NCBI RefSeq assembly: GCF_018138715.1
Contig: NZ_JAGSHX010000006.1
Location: 9,238,001 to 9,302,000 of the forward strand
DNA from: Streptomyces asiaticus
GTDB taxonomy: Bacteria > Actinomycetota > Actinomycetes > Streptomycetales > Streptomycetaceae
Direction of reading: 5' to 3'
Length of the DNA stretch: 64,000 nt
The notes below the pieces were generated by a model. It was not told the origin of the DNA and did no database searches. It saw only the letters and a list, made by a program, of their open reading frames with translations. Made by a program: the position numbers and the translations under genes. The first letter of the stretch is position 1. The number at the start of each line of letters is the position of its first letter. Shown one piece after another: positions 25,475 through 32,932 of this stretch.

Positions 25475-26698
25475 TCACCAGGTGACGGGCAGTTCATGCG
25501 CTCCGTAGATGACCATGTCGCTGCGCATCCGGACCTGCTCCGGGGGCACGGCGAGCCGCAGCCCCGGGAACCGGCGGAGCAGTCCGCGGTAGCCCGCCAC
25601 CAGCTCGATCCTGGCCAGATGCTGCCCCAGACACTGATGGATGCCGTAGCCGAAGGCGAGGTGGCTGCTGCGGGGGCGTCCCACGTCGAGCCTGTCCGGG
25701 TCGTCCACCAGCGCCGGGTCCCGGTTCGCCGCCGGGACCGAGACGGCCACGGACTGGCCCGCGGTGACGGTGACACCGCCGACGACGACATCCTCCAGCG
25801 CGATGCGGACGGGGAAGGCGTTGACGATGCTGAGGTAGCGCAGCAGCTCCTCGACGGCCTGGGGGAGGAGCGACTCGTCGGCCCGCAGCCGCTCCAGCTG
25901 CTCGGGGTCGCGCAGCAGGGCGAAGGTGCCGAGGCTGAGCATGTTGGTGGTGGTCTCGTGACCGGCGATCAGCAGCAGCCCCGCGATACCGCCGATCTCC
26001 TCGTCGTCGAGCTCGTCGACGGCGGTCAGCAGGGAGATCAGATCGTCCCGCGGATCCTTGCGCTTGGCCTCGACCAGAGTGCGCAGGAAGGTGTCGAGCT
26101 CGGTCTTCCCGGCGACGAACTCCGCGTCGGTGCGGTCCTGGCGGAGCAGCCGCGCCGCGACGGACTGGAAGAGCTCCCGCTCCTCGTACGGCACGCCGAG
26201 CATCTCGCAGATCACCAGCGAGGGGATGGGCAGGGCGAAGTGCCGCACCAGGTCGGCCGGTTTGCCCGCCGCCTCCAGCGCGTCCAGCTGGTCGGCCACG
26301 ATGTCCTCGATGCGGGCCTCCAGCTCCCGCATCCGCCTCACCGTGAAGTACCGCGTGAGCTGGCCCCGGTAGTGGCCGTGCTGCGGCGCGTCCATGGCCA
26401 GGAACGACCCCGCCCCGCTGCTCCGGTCCCTGCGGACCGACTCGGGGACCGGCCGCATCGCGTCGTCACCCCGCCAGCGCTCGGCGCTGAACCGGGGGTC
26501 CCTCAGCACCTCCCGCGCCTCGTGATACCCGGTCACCAGCCAGCCGGTGCTGCCGCCCGCGAACCTCAGCGGGCTGATCGGCGGCCCGGTGAGCAGCGCG
26601 CGTGCCGGGTTGATGTAGTCGTCCCGCTCTTTCGGATACGAAGGGAGGTCGTGGAGGTCTCGTAGGTCGTCATGGGTCGTGGGCATCGGAGCGTTCAC
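25475..26698 (-). CDS. Cytochrome P450 (bacterial class I, CYP105/107-like)
   Basis: The protein has 407 residues and is soluble. The I-helix oxygen-activation motif LLLIAGHETTTNM, the K-helix ExxR (EELLRYLS) and the heme-binding FGYGIHQCLGQHLAR with Cys356 are all intact. It is a monooxygenase needing an external ferredoxin and reductase, neither of which is adjacent. The divergent TetR gene (26873) and a palindrome between them suggest substrate-induced control. It may take part in drug or natural-product oxidation; no biosynthetic neighbours define the substrate. Confidence 0.93.
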   Translation of the reverse strand: MNAPMPTTHDDLRDLHDLPSYPKERDDYINPARALLTGPPISPLRFAGGSTGWLVTGYHEAREVLRDPRFSAERWRGDDAMRPVPESVRRDRSSGAGSFLAMDAPQHGHYRGQLTRYFTVRRMRELEARIEDIVADQLDALEAAGKPADLVRHFALPIPSLVICEMLGVPYEERELFQSVAARLLRQDRTDAEFVAGKTELDTFLRTLVEAKRKDPRDDLISLLTAVDELDDEEIGGIAGLLLIAGHETTTNMLSLGTFALLRDPEQLERLRADESLLPQAVEELLRYLSIVNAFPVRIALEDVVVGGVTVTAGQSVAVSVPAANRDPALVDDPDRLDVGRPRSSHLAFGYGIHQCLGQHLARIELVAGYRGLLRRFPGLRLAVPPEQVRMRSDMVIYGAHELPVTW

Positions 26699-26769
26699 GA
26701 TGGCTCTCCTTCGTGATCCTCGAACTGTCCCGGGTCGAACGTCCCGGAGTCGTCGGCCGCGGTCTTCGA

Positions 26770-26797
26770 TAGGGAACGCTACCGATAGGGTTCCCTA
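26770..26797. promoter_or_regulatory. Candidate TetR operator between the P450 and TetR genes
   Basis: TAGGGAAC (26770-26777) and GTTCCCTA (26790-26797) form an exact inverted repeat with a 12-base spacer, and CGATAGGG occurs twice 16 bases apart in the same stretch. It lies in the shared divergent promoter region, where a TetR dimer would control both genes. Confidence 0.6.
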
Positions 26798-26872
26798 CTG
26801 AACAGGGGGACAGATCGGCTACCGTACGGATCTGGCCAGGTTTCCGAACAGCTGGGGGAGAGGGGCACACCG

Positions 26873-27481
26873 ATGCCGCCGCAGCGGTCAAAGACCGTGG
26901 AAGCACTGATCGTCGGGGCGGAGCGGGCGTTTGCCGAACGCGGCTTCCACGGGGCGTCGATCGGCTACATCTGCCAGTGCGCGGGCAGGACCACCGGGGC
27001 CTTCTACTCCAACTACGACAGCAAGCTGAAGCTCTTCCTCGATGTCTTCCGGCGGCACAGCGACCGCACCGCCGACTACATCGGGGAGCGGATCGACGAG
27101 ATGGACACCGAGCGGGATCTGGCCCCCCAGCTCGCCCGGACCTTCGCCGAGATCTTCAACGGCGAGTACCTGGACACCCGCTCGGTCTTCATCCACCTGG
27201 AATTCCGGCTGATGGCGCTCCGGGACGGCGATGCCGCCGCCGCGCTGGTGGACCACGAGAAGCGGTTCAGCCGCCGGATCGGCACCATGCTGGACGGGCT
27301 GTTCGACCGGGCCGGCCACCGGCCCGCCCTGCGGGGCACCGAACTGGCCGCGCTGCTCGGCGCGATGACGCGCGGCATCAAGCTGGACCGGGGTATCTAC
27401 GCGGCGGGCGGTGTCGCCGACCCGCTCTCCACCGACCAGGTGGCGATGGCGCTGGAAGGCCTGTTCCGCTCGGTGGCCTGA
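26873..27481 (+). CDS. TetR-family regulator, divergent to the P450
   Basis: The 202-residue protein has an N-terminal TetR HTH (AERAFAERGFHGASIGYICQCAGRTTGAFYSNYDSKLKLF) and a helical ligand-binding C-terminus. Its gene is transcribed away from the P450, with a 174-bp shared region holding an exact inverted repeat. By family precedent it represses itself and the P450 until a small ligand, perhaps the P450 substrate, binds. An unusual CQC pair sits in the recognition helix region. The start ATG follows a GGGGGAGAGGGG ribosome site. Confidence 0.9.
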   Translation: MPPQRSKTVEALIVGAERAFAERGFHGASIGYICQCAGRTTGAFYSNYDSKLKLFLDVFRRHSDRTADYIGERIDEMDTERDLAPQLARTFAEIFNGEYLDTRSVFIHLEFRLMALRDGDAAAALVDHEKRFSRRIGTMLDGLFDRAGHRPALRGTELAALLGAMTRGIKLDRGIYAAGGVADPLSTDQVAMALEGLFRSVA

Positions 27482-27560
27482 AGGCCGGCCCCGATCCGTT
27501 CGGCGTGGTGCTTCGTCAGACGGCTGAACCTTGATGTGTTCTGAGGCCCCTCAGGACCTT

Positions 27561-27616
27561 GAGGCCCCTGAGGACCCTGAGGGTCAGCGAGGCCCCTGAG
27601 GACCCTGAGGGTCAGC
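27561..27616. repeat. Perfect 28-bp tandem duplication at the 3' end of the lipoprotein gene
   Basis: Two identical 28-base units (27561-27588 and 27589-27616), each starting GAGGCCCCTGAGG, cover the lipoprotein stop codon and the bases after it. A shorter degraded copy lies at 27543-27560. Each unit contains CCTGAGG/CCTCAGG-type self-complementarity, so the array can form hairpins and may serve as the terminator for the two converging genes. Confidence 0.7.
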
Positions 27617-28097
27617 CCGCCCTGCGGAAGCTGTCGATGGGGCCGCCGAAGCCGCCCTCGGGGCCCTTCCAGTTGATCGCCAGGGCGTCGTCGCCCTTCA
27701 TCCCGACGGTGCCCTGGCCCCGCCCGCCGTCGCTGCCGCCCTTGCACGACAGGGTCAGGGAGGGCTCGTCCTCGCCGCCCTTCTGGCCGGGCTTGAGCGT
27801 GCCGGTGCAGTCGAGCTTCGGGCCCTTCGCCGTGACCTTGCCGTCCGCGACGGTGAGGGTCTCCAGGTCGTCGGCGGACTTCGCCGCCACGATGGACTTC
27901 CAGGAGCCCGCCGAACGCTCGATGACCGTGCCCCGGGCGGACGGGCCCGAACTCGGCGACTGCTGGGCGGCCTGGGTGGCCTTGGTGGCTCCACCGCTCG
28001 GCTTCGATTCCTTCTTCCCGCCGTCGCCGCCTCCGCAGCCGCTGACGACAAGGCCGACGATGACCGAAGTGACCGCCATGTGCACTGCCTTGCGCAC
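27612..28097 (-). CDS. Small secreted lipoprotein
   Basis: The protein has 161 residues from a GTG preceded by AAAGGGG; an internal ATG six codons later is an alternative. Residues 7-20 are hydrophobic and end in the lipobox VSGC, followed by a GGG/Lys/Ser spacer, so it should be anchored outside the membrane. The mature domain (about 60-161) is beta-rich with a Cys pair (KLDCTGTLKPG, LTLSCKGG). It looks like one of the many uncharacterised Streptomyces lipoproteins. No enzymatic motif is visible. The stop codon lies inside a tandem duplication. Confidence 0.75.
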   Translation of the reverse strand: MRKAVHMAVTSVIVGLVVSGCGGGDGGKKESKPSGGATKATQAAQQSPSSGPSARGTVIERSAGSWKSIVAAKSADDLETLTVADGKVTAKGPKLDCTGTLKPGQKGGEDEPSLTLSCKGGSDGGRGQGTVGMKGDDALAINWKGPEGGFGGPIDSFRRAG

Positions 28098-28262
28098 GTG
28101 AACCCCTTTCCCCGTTACAACTGAGCACGTCAACCTAACAGGCCCCGCCACGGCCCCACGCGGGGCCCTGGCCTGCGTGGACACCCCCAGGCGACAGACC
28201 CGCCCCGCGGGACCGGCCTGATGCGTACGGCACCGGCCGAGGCCCCGTGTACCGGTCGATAA

Positions 28263-29086
28263 AGGTCCGGTGTCGGGGGCGGGTCCGGCGTCGCCGGCGA
28301 CCCGGAGACGGCCCACGGCCGGAGCGCGGTGCTGCGCCGCCTGGTGCGGGACAACTGGCACTACGCGCTGGGCATCAGCAGTCCGTATTCGCTCGGCGCG
28401 ACGGCCGAGGCGTACGGGCAGGCCCTGCACGCCCTGGCCGCCGCGCGCCATACGCCCGAGCGGATGGCCGCGTACCTCGGCCGGACACCGCTGGTGCCCC
28501 TGCTGCCCCACACGGAGGCGGGCGCCTGGGCCCGCGCCCTGCTGCGGCCACTGGGATCCACCCCGAGAGTCACCCTGGACATCACCCGGCTCGCCGTCAC
28601 CTTCCCCCGGTCCGCGGTGGCCCGGCTGCTGGACATCAGCCGCAACACCGTCTCCCACCACCTCGGCCGGGTGGACGCCACCCTCGGCCTGGACCTGGGT
28701 GACGTACGCACCCGGACCGCCCTCGACCTGGCCTTCTGCCTGACCGGAGGGCAGCCGGACGGCGGCTTCGGCGCCCGGGACGGGCGGCCGGTGCCCACCC
28801 TGGACGAGCTGTTCCGCACCGAGCCCGCCCACGCCTGGGCGCGGGAGTTCCTCCCCCGCTCCAGGACACCCGCGGCCGCGATCTGCACACCACCCTGCGC
28901 GCCTGGATCGACGCGAACACCGATGCCCAGCGGACCGCCCGCCACCTCGGTCTCAGCCGGAACACCGTCAGGGCCCATCTGCGGGCCGCCGAACACCTGC
29001 TCAGCCGGGATCTGCTCACCACCGGCTCCGGGATCCACGACCTGGTGCACGCCCTGCACATCACCGGGCTCCCCCCGGGGGACTGA
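28263..29086 (+). pseudogene. PucR-type HTH regulator remnant: 5'-truncated and frameshifted
   Basis: One frame encodes GDPETAHGRSAVLRRLVRDN and then a helical region with the HTH segment VARLLDISRNTVSHHLGRV. It is homologous in style to the C-terminal halves of larger Streptomyces HTH regulators. After 28851 the matching sequence (LQDTRGRDLHTTLRAWIDAN, then ARHLGLSRNTVRAHLRAAEH, ending GLPPGD) continues in another frame to a stop at 29086. Adding one C to the CCCCC run at 28853-28857 would join the two. There is also no N-terminal domain or good start after the stop at 28260. So the gene is both truncated and shifted, unless the C-run is a sequencing error. Confidence 0.75.
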
Positions 29087-29111
29087 CTGCGCACCCGGCG
29101 CCGTACGGTGC

Positions 29112-30092
29112 TCACAGCTCCGAGGGCTTCTTTCCCGCGGTGGGCGCGGTTCGCGCCCGGGGACGTGCCGGTACACGTCCCCGAGTGACGGCGAGCACCG
29201 CGCCCGACAGCAGCACCAGGGCGCCCAGCGCCTGGAGAGCGCCGAAGGACTCGCCCAGGAAGACCATGGAGCACACGGTGTTCACCACCGGGACCATGAA
29301 CATCATCAAGGACGCGGAAGCCGGGCCCACCGCCCCCACTCCCCGGTAGTACAGGAGATTGGCCACGGCGGCCGGGCCGATCGCGAGGAACACCACGTTC
29401 AGCCAGAGGCCGGCCGGCAGCCCGTCCCAGTGCACCTCGCCGAGATCGGGTGCGGCGAGCGCGCCCAGCAGCACCGCCCCCGCACACGTGGCGTACGTCG
29501 TGGCGCGCAGCGGGTCGATCCCGGCCAGCACCCGGGGTCCGATGAGCGTGTACGCGGCCCAGCACACCGCGCTGAGCAGATACAGCAGATCGCCTGTGAG
29601 CCGGGTGGTGCCGCCGTGTGCGCTGCCGCCCGCGCCGAAGAAGAACACCACCGCTCCGGCGAGCCCGAGGGCGAGCCCCGCCAGCCGCCCCCCGGAGGCC
29701 CGCTCACGGCCGGTGACCAGGAGGAAGGCGCTGGTCAGCACCGGGCTGAGGACGGGGATGACGATGCCCGCGTCGAGCGAGGGCGCCAGCGACAGCCCCC
29801 AGAAGAAGAAACCGTTGTAGGCGAAGACCCCCAGGACGCCCGCGAGCGCCGCGCGCCGCCCGCCGCCACGCGCGGAACCCGGGGCGGCCGCGGCCGGGGT
29901 GGCCGCCGGTTTGCCGAAGACCGCCACCGCCGCCAGCAGGGCGACCGCACCGCCGCCGAAGCGCAGCAGCGCCGCCACGGTGTGCGGCAGCTGGGCCACC
30001 ACCGACTTGGAGCTGGAGAAGGCGCTGCCCCACAGCAGCATGGTGACCGTGAGCAGGAGGTACGGGCTCTTCCATCCCTTGTCTTCAGGCAT
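29112..30092 (-). CDS. EamA-family (DMT) membrane transporter
   Basis: The 326-residue protein has about ten predicted membrane helices in two EamA repeats (first: LLLTVTMLLWGSAF onward; second: LTGDLLYLLSAVCWAAYTLIG onward). The ATG at 30092 was chosen because upstream in-frame sequence runs through a non-coding repeat. Family members export metabolites or amino acids. A basic Pro/Arg-rich tail lies in the cytoplasm. No operon partner is present; it converges with the broken regulator and is divergent from the hydroquinone-reductase-like gene. Confidence 0.88.
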   Translation of the reverse strand: MPEDKGWKSPYLLLTVTMLLWGSAFSSSKSVVAQLPHTVAALLRFGGGAVALLAAVAVFGKPAATPAAAAPGSARGGGRRAALAGVLGVFAYNGFFFWGLSLAPSLDAGIVIPVLSPVLTSAFLLVTGRERASGGRLAGLALGLAGAVVFFFGAGGSAHGGTTRLTGDLLYLLSAVCWAAYTLIGPRVLAGIDPLRATTYATCAGAVLLGALAAPDLGEVHWDGLPAGLWLNVVFLAIGPAAVANLLYYRGVGAVGPASASLMMFMVPVVNTVCSMVFLGESFGALQALGALVLLSGAVLAVTRGRVPARPRARTAPTAGKKPSEL

Positions 30093-30169
30093 GCCCCGAC
30101 CCTGACCCCCGCCCTGCCCTCCGGTCTTGAACGCTGGTGCGCCGCTCCGGCGCCACCCGCTCCGTATCG

Positions 30170-30209
30170 CCACCCAGCCACCCAGCCACCCAGCCACCCA
30201 GCCACCCTG
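30170..30209. repeat. 8-bp tandem repeats (CCACCCAG)
   Basis: Four exact CCACCCAG units and a fifth changed one (CCACCCTG) lie in the divergent region between the EamA transporter and the hydroquinone-reductase-like gene. This is a simple-sequence array likely to vary in copy number and could alter promoter spacing. Confidence 0.8.
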
Positions 30210-30286
30210 TCCGTTCCGTGAGGAATACCCCTTCCCGAGATGTGGAACCGGGTAGATGTCACCCGTGGCACTTCGGAAGGTGGTAG

Positions 30287-31315
30287 GTGGTCCCGTTGAA
30301 CACCGCTGACCAGGAGACACCCCGCGAACGCAAGGAGTTCCGCCGCTCCGCGCCGCACTTCGCCGACCGGATCACCGCCGACGGCCGGGACGGCTGGCCG
30401 GTGGAGGCCGGGCGCTATCGGCTGGTGGTCAGCCGGGCCTGCCCCTGGGCGAGCCGAGCGCTGGTCTCACGGCGGCTGCTCGGCCTGGAGCCGGCCCTCT
30501 CGCTGGCCATCACCGACCCCATCCAGGACGAGCGCAGCTGGCGCTTCACCCTGGACCCGGGGGCCCGGGACCCGGTACTGGGTATCGGGTTCCTCAGCGA
30601 GGCGTACGACGCCCGCGAGACGGGATATCCGGGCGGGGTGAGCGTGCCCGCGGTGGTGGACGTGCCCAGTGGCCAACTGGTCACCAACGACTACCACCGG
30701 ATCACTCTGGACCTCGCCACCGAGTGGACCGCCCTCCATCGCGAGGGCGCCCCGGATCTGTACCCCGAGGAGCACCGGGCCGAGATCGACGAGGTGGCGG
30801 AGGGGATCTACCGCGATGTGAACAACGGTGTGTACCGGGCGGGCTTCGCCGAGCACCAGCACAGCTACGACGACGCGTACCGGCGGCTCTTCGCCCGCCT
30901 CGACGAGCTGTCCGAGCGGCTGGCCACGCGGCGCTATCTGGTCGGCGACACCATCACCGAGGCCGACATCCGGCTGTTCACCACGCTGGTCCGGTTCGAC
31001 GCCGTGTACCACGGCCACTTCAAGTGCAACCGCAACAAGCTCAGCGAGGACCCGGTGCTGTGGGGGTATGTCCGTGATCTCTTCCAGACGCCGGGTTTCG
31101 GGGACACCGTCGACTTCGACCACATCAAGCGCCATTACTACCAGGTGCACACCAACATCAACCCCCGTCGCATCGTTCCGCTCGGCCCCGACCTCTCCGG
31201 GTGGCTGACGCCGCATCACCGCGAGGAGCTGGGCGGGCGCCCGTTCGGCGACGGCACCGCACCCGGACCGGTGCCGGACGGCGAGGCGGTGCCGGAGGTG
31301 GGCCGGGTGGCTTGA
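30287..31315 (+). CDS. Glutathionyl-hydroquinone reductase-like (Xi-class GST/ECM4) protein
   Basis: The 342-residue protein has a thioredoxin-like N-terminal domain with catalytic Cys in SRACPWASR (about residue 53), then a helical GST C-terminal domain. Diagnostic features of the ECM4/YqjG group are NDYHRI, DVNNGVYRAGFA and FVRFDAVYHGHFKCN-like segments (here LVRFDAVYHGHFKCNRN). The family reduces thiol-conjugated hydroquinones. Because actinobacteria use mycothiol, the natural cofactor here is probably mycothiol. The GTG start follows GGAAGG; a TTG nine bases later is possible. It is a single gene with no catabolic partners next to it. Confidence 0.9.
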   Translation: MVPLNTADQETPRERKEFRRSAPHFADRITADGRDGWPVEAGRYRLVVSRACPWASRALVSRRLLGLEPALSLAITDPIQDERSWRFTLDPGARDPVLGIGFLSEAYDARETGYPGGVSVPAVVDVPSGQLVTNDYHRITLDLATEWTALHREGAPDLYPEEHRAEIDEVAEGIYRDVNNGVYRAGFAEHQHSYDDAYRRLFARLDELSERLATRRYLVGDTITEADIRLFTTLVRFDAVYHGHFKCNRNKLSEDPVLWGYVRDLFQTPGFGDTVDFDHIKRHYYQVHTNINPRRIVPLGPDLSGWLTPHHREELGGRPFGDGTAPGPVPDGEAVPEVGRVA

Positions 31316-31777
31316 AGTCGCACATGTCGCATTCCCGTGCCGCCCAGCGCCGCATGTCGCTTCGTTCGCCCGGTCTTCAAGTGATCGGCACACCTGTTAC
31401 ACACATTCCATGTGTGCGCCCCGCCCGTGTGTCACCTCGGCTCCGGCCGTGGCGGGCAGGCCCGACATGATGCGCGTCACCTCACACAAGGGGCGCACCG
31501 CCCGGTGAGGTCTGTGACCTTTCTGTGAGGGAACAGCGCCGATGAGGTGCGCGCTTGTGCCCGCCGTGTGATCGGAAAGTGGCGGAATGCCCGGTTCCGG
31601 ACTTGGCTGATTCGCAGCGTGGCGAGCCCCGTGATTACATCCGTTTCCGCGCTAAGGCATCCACGGATCCCCGGTTCCCACCGGAACCCCGTGACCATGC
31701 CGCGGGTGCCGATTCCCCTTGGCACCCATGCGCTGCTTGCAAGCTCAACGAGACAGTCACCCAAGGGAGACGCAACA
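31316..31777. other. 462-bp non-coding region upstream of the bacteriocin-like precursor
   Basis: No convincing gene is seen. It contains a 16-bp palindrome GGTTCC-CACC-GGAACC at 31673-31688, with the related CCGGTTCC word also at 31591-31598, about 100 bases upstream of the precursor start. The length and the palindrome suggest the promoter and control region of the export operon. No -35/-10 pair could be assigned with confidence. Confidence 0.5.
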
Positions 31778-31996
31778 ATGAACAACGCGCCCAAGGTCGC
31801 GACCCAGGAGATCTCCGACGCCGAGCTGGACAACGTGGCCGGCGGGATCGGCAACCCGGTGGGCGACGTCCTCGGCACCGTCGACTCCGTCACCGCCCCG
31901 GTGACCGGCGCCCTCGGCACCGTTACCGGCACGGTTGACGGCGTCACCGGCCTGAACACCACCGGCATCGTCGGTGGGGTCGTCGGCAGCCTCTGA
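31778..31996 (+). CDS. Bacteriocin-like precursor peptide with double-glycine leader
   Basis: The protein has 72 residues, with AGGGAGA seven bases before the ATG. Residues 1-23 are a double-glycine leader (TQEISDAELDNVAGG) of the kind cut by C39 peptidases. The 49-residue core starts IGNPVGDVLG and is rich in Gly, Val and Thr. It has no Cys, Lys, Arg, His or aromatic residue, three Asp, and two GTVD(S/G)VT repeats. A core with no positive charge and no Cys is unlike lanthipeptides or typical class II bacteriocins; it may be membrane-active, self-assembling or a signal. Downstream exporter genes support processing and secretion. No modification or immunity gene is adjacent. Confidence 0.82.
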   Translation: MNNAPKVATQEISDAELDNVAGGIGNPVGDVLGTVDSVTAPVTGALGTVTGTVDGVTGLNTTGIVGGVVGSL

Positions 31997-32005
31997 GGCT
32001 GACAG

Positions 32006-32054
32006 ACCGCCTTCCCTGTGCCCCGGGCCCGCCTGGTCCGGGGCACTCGGCGGT
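32006..32054 (+). terminator. Hairpin between precursor and exporter genes, probable attenuator
   Basis: An inner 9-bp stem GTGCCCCGG (32018-32026) with CCGGGGCAC (32038-32046) is extended by ACCGCC (32006-32011) with GGCGGT (32049-32054). Placed ten bases after the precursor stop, it would cut most transcripts and let some through, giving more precursor than exporter, a common bacteriocin-operon arrangement. Confidence 0.7.
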
Positions 32055-32067
32055 CCACGGCGCCCTC

Positions 32068-32104
32068 TTCGATCACTCCCTTCCCGGTTTTCGATCACTC
32101 CCTT
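32068..32104 (+). repeat. 15-bp direct repeat upstream of the HlyD-like gene
   Basis: TTCGATCACTCCCTT occurs exactly at 32068-32082 and 32090-32104, 22 bases apart (about two helical turns). It lies between the hairpin and the ribosome site of the adaptor gene. It may be a regulator binding pair or a small duplication. Confidence 0.55.
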
Positions 32105-32125
32105 AGCGGTTGAGGAAACACTCTC

Positions 32126-32932
32126 GTGCAGTTCCGCCAGCAGGCCCTCTCCAAGGCGCAGTCGGCAGAGGACATCGACCTGCCGGTGCGCTACGCCCGT
32201 CCCCAGGGGTGGCTGGCGCTGGCAGTCACGGTGGTGGTCATGGCCGGGGCCGCCGTATGGGCCGTCACGGGCACCGTGTCCAACACCCTCGACGCCACCG
32301 GGATCCTCACCCACGGCCAGGGCAGCTATGTGCTACAGAGCCCGATCGCGGGCCAGGTGACCTCCGTCCTGGCGCAGGAGGGCAGCACCCTTCCGGCGGG
32401 CGCGCCGCTGCTGAAGGTCCGCACCACTCGTGGCACCACCGTCGTGCGCACCATCGCCGCCGGCCGGCTCACCACCCTCTCCGCCTCGATCGGCTCGGTG
32501 CTCAACACCGGCGCGAACGTGGCCTCCGTGGAGCGGGTCCGCCACTCCGACGACCCCCTGGTCGCGACCCTGTTCGTCCCTGCGGACCGGGCGGCCTCGG
32601 TGCGGGTGGGCGCCTCGGTCGACCTCAGTGTGCAGTCCGCGCCGACGCAGACCTACGGTGCGCTCCGCGGTGAGGTGCGGGCCGTCGGCCGGACCGCCCA
32701 GTCCAGTCAGCAGATCGGCTCCTACCTCGGCAGTGAGCAACTCGGCGAGGAGTTCTCCAAGCACGGCCCGCCGGTCGCCGTCCAGGTACGCCTCGACCGC
32801 GAGCGAAGCACCCGCTCCGGCTACCGCTGGTCGTCCCCCGAAGGCCCGCCGTTCGCCCTCGGCTCCATGACCCTGACCGACGGCACCGTCCACCTGGACG
32901 CCCAGCACCCCATCGATTGGCTGCTCCCGTGA
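32126..32932 (+). CDS. HlyD-like periplasmic adaptor (NHLM bacteriocin secretion type)
   Basis: The 268-residue protein starts at GTG after GAGGAA. A cytoplasmic N-terminus (DIDLPVRYARPQGW) leads into one membrane helix (LALAVTVVVMAGAAVWAV, about residues 32-52) and then a lipoyl/barrel-sandwich-like extracellular region (GILTHGQGSYVLQSPIAGQVTSVLAQEGSTLPAG) typical of membrane-fusion proteins. It lacks the long coiled-coil hairpin of Gram-negative HlyD proteins, as fits a monoderm. It overlaps the C39 exporter by four bases (GTGA). Its role is to help the ABC exporters move the processed peptide out of the cell. Confidence 0.85.
   Translation: MQFRQQALSKAQSAEDIDLPVRYARPQGWLALAVTVVVMAGAAVWAVTGTVSNTLDATGILTHGQGSYVLQSPIAGQVTSVLAQEGSTLPAGAPLLKVRTTRGTTVVRTIAAGRLTTLSASIGSVLNTGANVASVERVRHSDDPLVATLFVPADRAASVRVGASVDLSVQSAPTQTYGALRGEVRAVGRTAQSSQQIGSYLGSEQLGEEFSKHGPPVAVQVRLDRERSTRSGYRWSSPEGPPFALGSMTLTDGTVHLDAQHPIDWLLP

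Noticed and set aside
27543..27616. Possible CRISPR array
   Set aside because: The units are head-to-tail without unique spacers and overlap a stop codon; no cas gene is present.
31547..31777. Longer N-terminal extension of the precursor peptide gene
   Set aside because: The upstream in-frame codons lack protein-like composition, while the ATG at 31778 has a strong ribosome site and gives a normal double-glycine leader.
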